Below, one piece after another: positions 37,301-49,300 of a stretch of 64,000 bases of DNA. Source of the stretch: Lytechinus variegatus (taxonomy: Eukaryota; Echinodermata; Echinoidea; Temnopleuroida; Toxopneustidae). Position 1 is the stretch's first letter, and each line of letters begins with the position of its first letter. The position numbers and the translations under genes were made by a program. A model generated the notes under the pieces. The model did not search any database and was not told the DNA's origin. It saw only the letters and a list, made by a program, of their open reading frames with translations. Location: positions 11,138,124 through 11,202,123 of the forward strand of contig NC_054755.1 in NCBI RefSeq assembly GCF_018143015.1. The letters run 5' to 3'.

Positions 37301-40300
37301 TTGTGGAGATGCCCACATACCAATAGAACGGCAAAGACGCATCCGACGAAGACGTAGATGGTGTGATCATCATGGCGAAGCCAGCAACTGTCAAAATAAA
37401 AAAAGACAATCTGACAAATTAAAGCTATATACTGTAGTTCCATATATAAAACTCATTATTGTCATATCTTAGCAAATCATACAAACAAAATATTTCAGAA
37501 AAAAATAAATGTTCTAATATTCTAAACTGGACAAGTCTATTATATTTCCCCAAACATGAGAAATACATCCTAAAAACCTAAAGCTTTATAAAGGCAAAAC
37601 AGAGCGCACTATAGTCAACATGATAAGGAAAACTTAATTTTAAACTATGGAGCTACCATCAACTATTGTCTGTGATCGGCTGCAGGGCTTTGAGTTCAAT
37701 CACATTTTATTCAGTTCCGTTTTGGATTGCTCTGAAAAGATGTTATCTGAAAACAATCGTTGATATTCTACTCCAAGACATCAGTCTGTACAAAGGCAAG
37801 AATGAATCCTAAATGATAGTCAAGCCCGCTTGATCCCCATGTAATATACTCAATTCGTTATTTCTGGATCAAATCGCTAGGATAAGATGCTTGTTGGCAT
37901 TATCATGACAAAATGGATAAAGCTTTATTTTTCTAAACCGACTTCATGTCTATTATGGGTCATTAATCATGCTGTTGTTGCTTTTCCGGTATTAGCATTT
38001 ATCATTTTTTATCGCTCTTTCTCAGCTCCCATCCCACACACACCCACACCTCTTTTCATCTTCTTTTATTTGCTCGCTTTACTTATTTTACTCAATCTGT
38101 TTTCGTTGTTGTTGTTGCTTTCCCTTTCTTTTACTCTCCCTCCTCCTTTTTCTATTTTTGTTCTACTTTATTTTTCTTCATTATTATAATCAGCTTGTTT
38201 TTCCTTTATCTTACTTCCTCTCCTTTGTCCTTTATGTAACTACCTACGAATCCTTTATTGTGGTTGGATACTAAAAACTGTTACCATGGTATTTGTCAAA
38301 AAGGACAACGTCACGATAGTTGTAACTCATTATGAATGGGACCCGAGATCATTTCATTAATTGTGAATTGTTGAATATCATTCTTTAATTCCTTTTTTCA
38401 TGCAGGTAATTACAGATTCTTACAGTCTTTGCTGAAAATAAATGCTAAAATGTACAATTTACTAGCTATTGACAAATAAAAAAAATAACTTACTAGCTAG
38501 TGGATCCGTAGCCATCGTACAGAACACCGAATGAGACTCCAACAACAACAAGTGAGCCTCCTGCATATAAATTACATTAAGTACATCAGGGCTCCGTCTT
38601 ACAAAGAGATATGATTGATCCGATCAACCTCTGAACTATATGGAAATCCATCAATGTCATCATTTTTCCCCACAGGAAATTTGCTCATTGTCCTTTGTAA
38701 ACAAAAATAAATGGCACAAAGAATTTTAAAGAATGGATGTATGAATATACATCATATCTATTAAATATTTTGAACAAACGTGAATTTTAAATGCCGATGT
38801 TGTAGTCCAGGATAGGCCCATAGAAAATTGACCAAACCTTGTTTTTTTATATATACAATATTTTTTGATGGTTTCTTGTCAATTCGAGGGTGCTGATTAC
38901 GAATCTGAATGATGCCACTCGTGTAACCTTGAGCATTTTCCGCAAATTGGCAAAATCCAATATGGCCGCCAAAATATGCAAATTACCCATGAAACTCATA
39001 AAATTGTCCGCACATTGGCTGTGAAATGCATGAAATTGTGTGGCAGGAGTGAAATACAATCTTAAAAAATAATTTTTGACAAAATATTTATCTTCCTGAT
39101 ATTCAAAATGGCCGCCATAGGCCATTATATACACTATCATGTACAATATGAATAGGGGAAACTAATTTTCACAAAAATGAACACTAAACTGCAAAAATCG
39201 CGATGTATGAACGAAGTAATATATGCAAATCATCATCACTAATATATTATTTATTATGTCAAATATGGGAACATTGCTGTATTTTGATATCTAAAATAGC
39301 CGCCACTGGCCCAAACAGTATTGCGTACAATGGCAATGGACGGGGCCAAAACAATGAGAAGATTGAGCATTAAAATGCATATTATTAAGATAAACGAGTG
39401 GAATACTGACTAAAAACATAATTGTAAATATGCCATTTATGTGGTAAATTCTGTATTTTGAAATTCAAAATGGCCGCCATATGTGCGAATAGAGAAACTT
39501 ATTTTCACACGAGTAAGAAACATAAAATGCATGTAATTGTGATCTATGAGTACAATATTGCCTGACAACAGGTTTTATAGCTAGACATATCATTTCTTTT
39601 GTCATGCATGAGATAAATACTGTATTATGAAATTCAAAATGGCCCCTATAGGCCCTAACAGTATTATCTACAATGTGAATGGGGACATATAATTTGTAAG
39701 AATTTGGATTTGCTTGACTATGACATACATATAATCCTGTTGTATGAGTAAAACGTTGTTTGAAAACATGTTTTTTAATCATCGCATTTCTTCTTTCATA
39801 TAGCTGATAAATACTGTATTTTGACATTCAAAATAACCTCTACAAGCCCTAACTAAATTATGTAACATGCGAACAGGGAAACTAATTTTCACAAGAGTGA
39901 GAATCATAAAATGCATATAACTGTGATGTACGGGTAAAGATATTGTCTTAAACATTATTTCTAACTAAATACATCACATATGGGTCGTGGACATGGTGGA
40001 GGTAATAAATGCCGTACTTTGAAATCCAAAATGGCTGCCATAGGTCCTAAAAGTATTGTGTACATTGTAACATGGGACATATAATTTTGACAGAATTTGG
40101 CTTTGCTTGACTCTAAATATTGCATTTAATTGTGAATTGTGATGTAAAGGTGAATTATTGTCTAAAACCATGGTTTCTAACTAGATATATCATAATGTTG
40201 TGTAAGGTGGTAAATGCTGCATTTTTAAATTGAAAATGGCCACCATAGGCACTTATCGTATAATATACAATTTGGGTGGAGACAAATGATGTTCACAAAA

Positions 40301-43300
40301 AGAGCATATGACAGCCATTTTGAATGTTGAAATACAGTATTTATCACCTAAATTACATAAGATATGATATATTTTGTTATAAATCATGTTTTCAGACAAC
40401 ATTCCACTCATACATCACCATTTGACCAAGCAAAGCCAAATTCTGTTCAAATGATTTGTTCCCATTCATATTGTGTATAATACCGTAAGGGACTGTAGCG
40501 GCCATTTTGACTTAAAAATAGCCGTATTTATCACCTAACTGGCAGAATGAATAGAAATGATGCTTTCAGACATTATTTTACTCATAGTTCACTATTACGT
40601 GCATTTATGGTGCTCACTCCTGTGAATATTGATTTCCACTTTGCATTGTACATAATACGGTTAATGTCGATGGCGGCCATTTTGAAAGTCGAAATACAGT
40701 ATTTAACACAAACTTGAAACCTGAATGATATATTTCGTTAGAAAATACGTTTTTAGACATTATCCAATTAATTTATCACATATATATGCATTTTAGCGCT
40801 CACTCTTCGGATTTCTTTTCTCTCATTTCTCATTGTGTATAATAATTTCAGGGCCTTTGGCAGCAGAAATTGAATATCAGAATACAACATTCACCACATA
40901 CATGGCATATTAATAATATATTTCGTTAATAATTATGTTTATAGTCAGTATTCCAACTGTTTAATCTTCATAATAAGCATTTTAGTGATCACTCTTGAGA
41001 ATTTTTTGGCCCCCATTGCCATTGTACGCAATACTGTTTGGGCCAGTGGCGGCTATTTTAGATATCAAAATACTGCAATTTTCCCATATATGACATTACA
41101 AATGATATATCTCGTTAGTAATGGTGATTTGCATATATTACTTCGTTCATACATCGCGATTTTTTGCAGTTTAGTGCTCATTTTTGTGAAAATTTGTTTT
41201 CCCTATTCATATTGTACGTGATAGTGTATACAATGGCCTATGGCGGCCATTTTGAATATCAGGAATATAATTTTTTTGTCAAAAATTATTTTTAAGAATG
41301 TATTTCACTCCTGCCACACGATTTCATGCATTTCACAGCCAATGTGCGGACAATTTAATGATTTTCATGGGCAATTTGCATATTTTGGCGGCCATATTGG
41401 ATTTTGCCAATTTGCGGAAAATGCTCAAGGTTACACGAGTGGCATCATTCAGATTCGTAATCAGCACCCTCGAATTGACAAGAAACCATCAAAAAATATT
41501 GTATATATAAAAAAACAAGGTCATGCCTCTTCTATCCTGGACTATTCCTGTCTTTCCCTAGTTGTGATTGGTCGGATCAATCGTAACTCTTTGTAAAACG
41601 GGGCCCAGGACCCCGTAACATGAAGCTCAGGGATTGATCCTGAGACTGTTTTACGCCTGATAATAAACCCAATAGTCAATGCAATCAATCATAAAAATCT
41701 TTACGATAAATTGCAAAGTTTTATGTAATGGGACCCAGATTCATTGTAAGATCAGGTAAATGAGGATTACCCCAACTCCTTCAAATCCCACTCGGACATT
41801 GTATACCTCTACATGTATCTATGCTACCGTGATATATCAATCGTTAACAATACCAAAGAGGCCTTTCTAATTACTATACAGTGCGTATCAAAAAAAAGTT
41901 TACACTTAAGCAAGGTTTCCACTTTGGCGAGTTAACATCGCGAGTTATGGCGAGTTATAGCGAGTTGCCAAAATGATGCACTCGCGATAACTCGCATAAA
42001 GCTCACCATGAAACTCGGGATAACTCGCGACAACTCGGCATGGATCGGCGGAGCTCGTTCAAGCTCGGGACAACTCTCCTTGAAGTCGTGAGCAGTTTCA
42101 AAATTTTTGAACATGTTCAAAAATTTTGCTAACTCGCTGTAACTCGTGCTGAACTCACCTAAACTCGTTATATACTCGCAGTACTCGCAATAACTCGTAA
42201 GAAGCTCGAGATAAACTCGCAATAACTCGTAATAACTCGCCACATCTGAGAATACGCGAGTGCGTTCCGAGTTTTCAAGAGCGAGATACGAGCATTGCGA
42301 TCGTTTTACGAGTCAAGTGGAGGTGCCCACGAGATAAGCGCGACTTTAGATCGAGCACCCCGAGTTACAGCGAGTTTCGTATGAGTTTATTCCGAGTGTG
42401 TGGCAAGGGCTCAGAGGCATGCCAGCTGAATGATAAATGTCCAGTGATCTATATTTTCCCCACATATAAACCCCTCAAAAGGAGTTTGGAAATCTGAATT
42501 TAGCCATTAATTTCTCCCAACTCCAAAATTTACACAATGCATATTTGACATCATTTTAAAGGTCATTCAATTGTCTTTATAATGATACCATGCTTGTTAT
42601 GATCATACCATCACGAAAAGAGCAGGATTCAAAAGTGTTGGACGAAGTCTGAATTGAAAAGCTGCAAAACGAGCAAAAATTTTTGGAAATCTGAGTTTGG
42701 TCATTAATTTCTCCCGACTCCAAATTTTACACAATGCTTATTTGATATCTTTCAAAAGATCATTTGATTCTCTTTAAAATGATCCCATGCTTGTTATGAT
42801 CATGCCAACAAAAAAAAGAAAAATTGAAAAGTGTTGGAGGAGGTCTTAAGTGAAAAGCTGCAAAACGAGCAGAAATAGTCATGAAGGGTCAAACATGATT
42901 CTTTTGTCTGTGTCAATAAAGATGAAAATCATTTCAAATCAAACCCCTGCTTCTTCATTTCATAATGTTTTGGTGGTTTATGTTTGTTTGTTGTGTGTTT
43001 GATTCCATTTGAATTTTTACCTTGCCCACATTTCAAGGCACTGCACCTCCGTGTGAACCATAATCATATCATGTAGGGTATCATTTTAAAGAAAATTAAA
43101 TGATCTATTCATTGATATTAATAACAATTGATATTTACTAAAACCGAGGAGGGATTTTTGATCAAAGTCAGATTTCCAAACTTTTTTTTGAGGAGTTTAT
43201 TTTAAAGTGAGAGCACATTTTAACTGACCCACGCAATGTACACGTACTTATAAAAAGGCTGTTGCCACTGCATTATTACAACTTTCAACAAATAAGGAGA

Positions 43301-46300
43301 GAAATATGCTTCGATCCAAAAGATCCAAGAGTTGTGGCCATTCAGGTAGGGAAAGCGAAAGAAGATGTCATTCAAACAAGGGTAGAAGTAGAAGAAGTGC
43401 AGGAAGAGACAACTGAAACGGAAGACAATACACCAGACGGTGGACTGTACTGTTTCCAGAAGAAGAGGAGGTCAATGACGAGCAGAGACAAGGTAAAAGA
43501 ACTAGACATCAAACTAGACAAGGTCCAAGTGGAGCGCCTCTGACAGTCCCACCTGAATCACGCTTTTCAATATAGCAGAGGTGCTGACTTTGAAAACTAC
43601 TATAAAATAATTATTTAAAAAAATCATAGAATCATACAATACTACGTTCATTTGACCTTGATCATGTGACCTAATTAAGACTTGTCAGTGATACTTCATT
43701 ACCCCTATATATCCACATTTTATAAACTGTATCTAAACTTTGAAAGTTATGACAGCAGTATAGTATTAATCTCCAAAATGGCCAAACTTCAATAACCTTA
43801 CATGTAAATGACCTTTAACTTTGGTCATGTGACCTGAAACTGGCATGAGATGTTCGGTGATACTTAACTACTCTAATATGTCCAAGTTATATGAACTAGA
43901 TCCATACACTTTCAGAGTCATGATGGTTATTCAACAAATACCCCCGACATGGCCAAAGTTCATTGACCTTAAATGACATTTGACCTTGTTCATGTGACCT
44001 GAAATGTGCACAGGATGTTTAATGATACCTGATTACTCTTATGTTCAAGTTTCATGAATAAGATCCATAAACTTTCAAAGTTATAATGTTAATTTAACAA
44101 ATACCCCGATTGGCCAAAGTCCATTGACCCTAATTGACCTTTGGCCTTAGTCATGTGACTTGAAACTCAAGCAGGATGTTTATATACTTTAATGACCTTA
44201 TGTCCACGTTTCAGGAACTAGGTTCATATATTTTCTAAGTTATGACATTTCAAAAACTCAACCGTAGGTTAAGATTGTGATGTTGATCCCCCAACATGGT
44301 CTAAGTTCATTGACCATAAATGACCTCTGACCTTGGTCTTGTGACCTGAAACTTAAGAAGGATGTTTAGTAATGCTTGATAAAGCTTAAGGTTAACTTTC
44401 ATGAACTAGGTCCATAAGCTTTCTAAGTTATGATGCCATTTCAAAAACTTAACCTTCGGTTAAGATGTGGTGTTGACGCCGCCGCCGCCCCTTGGTCGTA
44501 TGAAACTCTTATCACTCGTAACAAAATCTTGATAACTCGTTCATAGCTCGCTTTAAGTCGTATAAAGGTCACCGTAGCTCATACTAAGCTCGGCCTGACT
44601 CGTTTCGCGCTCGGTCTACTCGTACAGCGAGCGTATTGAACTCGATGTTGAGTCTTTTGTCACTGAAGCAAATTCCAGGAAAAAATGTAAATTTCACGCG
44701 AGCTTGTGCGAGCTAAGGCGAGTTAGAGCTCGCGCGGCTCGCGTATGACTCGCAACTCCAACTCGCCAAAGTGGAAACCTTGCTTAAGGAAAAATCTTCA
44801 GGATATTTCAAATGTATGATTTTACAAGATATTTTCTAAAGCAAGGTTTCCACTTTGGCGAGTTGGAGTTGCGAGTCATACGCGAGCCGCGCGAGCTCTA
44901 ACTCGCCTTAGCTCGCACAAGCTCGCGTGAAATTTACATTTTTTCCTGGAATTTGCTTCAGTGACAAAAGACTCAACATCGAGTTCAATACGCTCGCTGT
45001 ACGAGTAGACCGAGCGCGAAACGAGTCAGGCCGAGCTTAGTATGAGCTACGGTGACCTTTATACGACTTAAAGCGAGCTATGAACGAGTTATCAAGATTT
45101 TGTTACGAGTGATAAGAGTTTCATACGACCAAGGGGCGGCGGCGGCGTCAACACCACATCTTAACCGAAGGTTAAGTTTTTGAAATGGCATCATAACTTA
45201 GAAAGCTTATGGACCTAGTTCATGAAAGTTAACCTTAAGCTTTATCAAGCATTACTAAACATCCTTCTTAAGTTTCAGGTCACAAGACCAAGGTCAGAGG
45301 TCATTTATGGTCAATGAACTTAGACCATGTTGGGGGATCAACATCACAATCTTAACCTACGGTTGAGTTTTTGAAATGTCATAACTTAGAAAATATATGA
45401 ACCTAGTTCCTGAAACGTGGACATAAGGTCATTAAAGTATATAAACATCCTGCTTGAGTTTCAAGTCACATGACTAAGGCCAAAGGTCAATTAGGGTCAA
45501 TGGACTTTGGCCAATCGGGGTATTTGTTAAATTAACATTATAACTTTGAAAGTTTATGGATCTTATTCATGAAACTTGAACATAAGAGTAATCAGGTATC
45601 ATTAAACATCCTGTGCACATTTCAGGTCACATGAACAAGGTCAAATGTCATTTAAGGTCAATGAACTTTGGCCATGTCGGGGGTATTTGTTGAATAACCA
45701 TCATGACTCTGAAAGTGTATGGATCTAGTTCATATAACTTGGACATATTAGAGTAGTTAAGTATCACCGAACATCTCATGCCAGTTTCAGGTCACATGAC
45801 CAAAGTTAAAGGTCATTTACATGTAAGGTTATTGAAGTTTGGCCATTTTGGAGATTAATACTATACTGCTGTCATAACTTTCAAAGTTTAGATACAGTTT
45901 ATAAAATGTGGATATATAGGGGTAATGAAGTATCACTGACAAGTCTTAATTAGGTCACATGATCAAGGTCAAATGAACGTAGTATTGTATGATTCTATGA
46001 TTTTTTTAAATAATTATTTTATAGTAGTTTTCAAAGTCAGCACCTCTGCTATATTGAAAAGCGTGATTCAGGTGGGACTGTCAGAGGCGCTCCACTTGGA
46101 CCTTGTCTAGTTTGATGTCTAGTTCTTTTACCTTGTCTCTGCTCGTCATTGACCTCCTCTTCTTCTGGAAACAGTACAGTCCACCGTCTGGTGTATTGTC
46201 TTCCGTTTCAGTTGTCTCTTCCTGCACTTCTTCTACTTCTACCCTTGTTTGAATGACATCTTCTTTCGCTTTCCCTACCTGAATGGCCACAACTCTTGGA

Positions 46301-49300
46301 TCTTTTGGATCGAAGCATATTTCTCTCCTTATTTGTTGAAAGTTGTAATAATGCAGTGGCAACAGCCTTTTTATAAGTACGTGTACATTGCGTGGGTCAG
46401 TTAAAATGTGCTCTCACTTTAAAATAAACTCCTCAAAAAAAAGTTTGGAAATCTGACTTTGATCAAAAATCCCTCCTCGGTTTTAGTAAATATCAATTGT
46501 TATTAATATCAATGAATAGATCATTTAATTTTCTTTAAAATGATACCCTACATGATATGATTATGGTTCACACGGAGGTGCAGTGCCTTGAAATGTGGGC
46601 AAGGTAAAAATTCAAATGGAATCAAACACACAACAAACAAACATAAACCACCAAAACATTATGAAATGAAGAAGCAGGGGTTTGATTTGAAATGATTTTC
46701 ATCTTTATTGACACAGACAAAAGAATCATGTTTGACCCTTCATGACTATTTCTGCTCGTTTTGCAGCTTTTCACTTAAGACCTCCTCCAACACTTTTCAA
46801 TTTTTCTTTTTTTTGTTGGCATGATCATAACAAGCATGGGATCATTTTAAAGAGAATCAAATGATCTTTTGAAAGATATCAAATAAGCATTGTGTAAAAT
46901 TTGGAGTCGGGAGAAATTAATGACCAAACTCAGATTTCCAAAATTTTTTGCTCGTTTTGCAGCTTTTCAATTCAGACTTCGTCCAACACTTTTGAATCCT
47001 GCTCTTTTCGTGATGGTATGATCATAACAAGCATGGTATCATTATAAAGACAATTGAATGACCTTTAAAATGATGTCAAATATGCATTGTGTAAATTTTG
47101 GAGTTGGGAGAAATTAATGGCTAAATTCAGATTTCCAAACTCCTTTTGAGGGGTTTATATGTGGGGAAAATATAGATCACTGGACATTTATCATTCAGCT
47201 GGCATGCCTCTGAGCCCTTGCCACACACTCGGAATAAACTCATACGAAACTCGCTGTAACTCGGGGTGCTCGATCTAAAGTCGCGCTTATCTCGTGGGCA
47301 CCTCCACTTGACTCGTAAAACGATCGCAATGCTCGTATCTCGCTCTTGAAAACTCGGAACGCACTCGCGTATTCTCAGATGTGGCGAGTTATTACGAGTT
47401 ATTGCGAGTTTATCTCGAGCTTCTTACGAGTTATTGCGAGTACTGCGAGTATATAACGAGTTTAGGTGAGTTCAGCACGAGTTACAGCGAGTTAGCAAAA
47501 TTTTTGAACATGTTCAAAAATTTTGAAACTGCTCACGACTTCAAGGAGAGTTGTCCCGAGCTTGAACGAGCTCCGCCGATCCATGCCGAGTTGTCGCGAG
47601 TTATCCCGAGTTTCATGGTGAGCTTTATGCGAGTTATCGCGAGTGCATCATTTTGGCAACTCGCTATAACTCGCCATAACTCGCGATGTTAACTCGCCAA
47701 AGTGGAAACCTTGCTTAACATTGGTACAGTTCCATTTAAGCAAATGACGATATAACTGTCGAAAAATATTTCCGCTTGAGTGAGCACCACTTACTTTTGA
47801 AAAGTTAATGAAAAATGATTTGCGCAGAACTTTGAAATTGTTATGCGAATAAAAGTAGACTCTAATCATGAAGAACACGTGGAATTTAGCTAGTAAAAAT
47901 GATTTAAAGATATCTTCTACCTTTTTAAACTTGTTTCCTTGCCAAAAACACTTCGAAGAGTGCATTGCATCCCACCCACTTCCCCACACACCGAGTCCAT
48001 CGTGACGATATTTGCTTTACACTGAGCTGTGTTTTACATGAAATGGCTTAGGCTTGATTTTTATTTTGATAATCATTGTCAAGCTTGGTAAAGGTGTGGA
48101 AAAACAAGTATTACATGAAAAACGAAATGTAAACCCACTTTAAATTATAAAAACTTAGTGAAAAATTACTGGAGATGTCTGATATAAACATTTGTTCAGA
48201 TTCAGTTTTGTCCTCAGATCCAGCTGGCATAAAAGGTTAAAGGTTGTGCTTACTAACTGTTGAAATTTAGATTTGGGGGCAAAATTGTTACAAAATGCTT
48301 GAATGTATCTGTTTTATCTTAATTGACTAAAAGTGCAAGGGAAATGCAGGAAAAATGTATCGCAGGGTAACTTTGATTTCGCCCTTTCCCCTTGACACAG
48401 CGTGAAAACGAGCATTTCTGCCCAAACAGATTTCTGCGAGCTTTACAAAAATGGACAGTGCTCACTCAAGTGTAACATTCTGTCAAAACTTTTACTTTCA
48501 TTGGATAGATGAGACCCAAACCCAATAATGTATGTGAAAAAATTACCCACATGTTGAATATATTTTAATTCCCAGGGCTTTTTCAAAGTGTAAACTTTTT
48601 TTTAATACGCACTGTAGTATCTACCTGTAAAGGATGCGTAAAAATGTAAATATTCTTTATATTTCTCTCTCTTATTTCACAAAGGGACTACATTTATTCA
48701 GCATAACATTTAATGTGTTAAAATTTACGATATCTTCTGAATGTTATATTTTGTAAGGTTGACGAAAGCCAACTCAAATGTTACATACTGACTACATTTT
48801 TTAATCAAAAAATGATCTCGTTTCTAGTAAGCATTATTTCTTTGAATGTTGATTATTTCACATTTTCAGCGGCATTTGTTATAAAAAAGAAGATGGTGTA
48901 TAGAACAAATACATAATGCTCCTTTAAAATAAAAACTTCTTTCTTTTGAAAATTTCGAATTGGAAACAGAAAATGAATTAAATGAAAGGGTAAAATGTAA
49001 AAGTATTTATTGGGCATAGTTAAGAATCTGGTATTCTTCTTTTTTATGATAGCAAAAATCAAATTTTCCCATTTGCTTATTTAGTAAATTTCAGATATAG
49101 GGATACGCCATGTCCTACCCTCCCCAGAATATTTATGCCATTCGGTCGCTGTCCTTTGATTTGGCTTCCTTATTTGCAAGTAGGTACCTACCCCAAGCAA
49201 ACAGACTCAGCCAACCAATGCGAAGAGGCTTGAAGCCCACGGCAGTTGTACGATACAGAAACACGCCCTCTATCATCGTCCAAGCGAGAGCCGAGGTAAA

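Larger units (their letters stand above)
41908..44785 (+). mobile_element. TIR element, left arm copy (AAGCAAGGTTTCCACTTTGG ends)
   Basis: A complete element in itself: it begins AAGCAAGGTTTCCACTTTGG and ends CCAAAGTGGAAACCTTGCTT. The first ~480 bases and the last ~280 bases are crowded with CGAGT/ACTCG words, probably transposase-binding subterminal repeats. The middle has a ~180-bp repeat occurring twice (42,475-42,660 and 42,668-42,865, marked by TTTGGAAATCTGA and CATGCTTGTTATGATCAT), a 93-codon frame, and a ~165-bp tandem repeat. TTAA lies at both outer termini, which fits a 4-bp TTAA or a 3-bp TTA/TAA target. The superfamily (piggyBac, PIF/Harbinger or other) is undecided and no transposase is present. 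Confidence 0.82.
44839..47716 (-). mobile_element. TIR element, right arm copy (inverted duplicate)
   Basis: Reverse complement of the copy at 41,908-44,785 with the same TIRs, subterminal CGAGT arrays and internal repeats. Its inner border reads CTAAAGCAAGG rather than TTAAGCAAGG, so the TTAA seen at the other three borders is absent by one base here. Confidence 0.85.
41906..47718. repeat. Near-perfect 5.8-kb palindrome (two inverted ~2.88-kb arms)
   Basis: Base n on the left arm pairs with base 89,624 minus n on the right. This held at every place I tested, including both ends of the two embedded open frames, so there is no net indel over ~2.88 kb per arm. I saw at least one mismatch, in the A/T run near 42,675. 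The spacer is ~50 bp (about 44,788-44,836). Outer boundaries are TTAAGCAAGG and CCTTGCTTAA. Confidence 0.95.
41879..48614. mobile_element. Mariner/Tc1-like TIR element hosting the large palindrome
   Basis: Ends CAGTGCGTATCAAAAAAAAG and CTTTTTTTTAATACGCACTG are inverted repeats, extended by TTTACAC/GTGTAAA, with TA on both sides (41,877-41,878 and 48,615-48,616). The remaining interior is 47,719-48,590, AT-rich and without a transposase frame. The palindrome entered a few bases inside the left TIR. Confidence 0.78.

Noticed and set aside
39465..39827. 120-codon frame and similar ones at 38,847-39,146 and 41,298-41,510
   Set aside because: They are translations of the ~190-bp foldback subrepeats, and similar peptides recur only because the DNA does.
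41932..42243. 103-codon open frame in the CGAGT array and its mirror at 47,381-47,692
   Set aside because: The translation is repetitive (ELL, SYCEYCEY) and arises from the pentamer array, not from a protein-coding origin.
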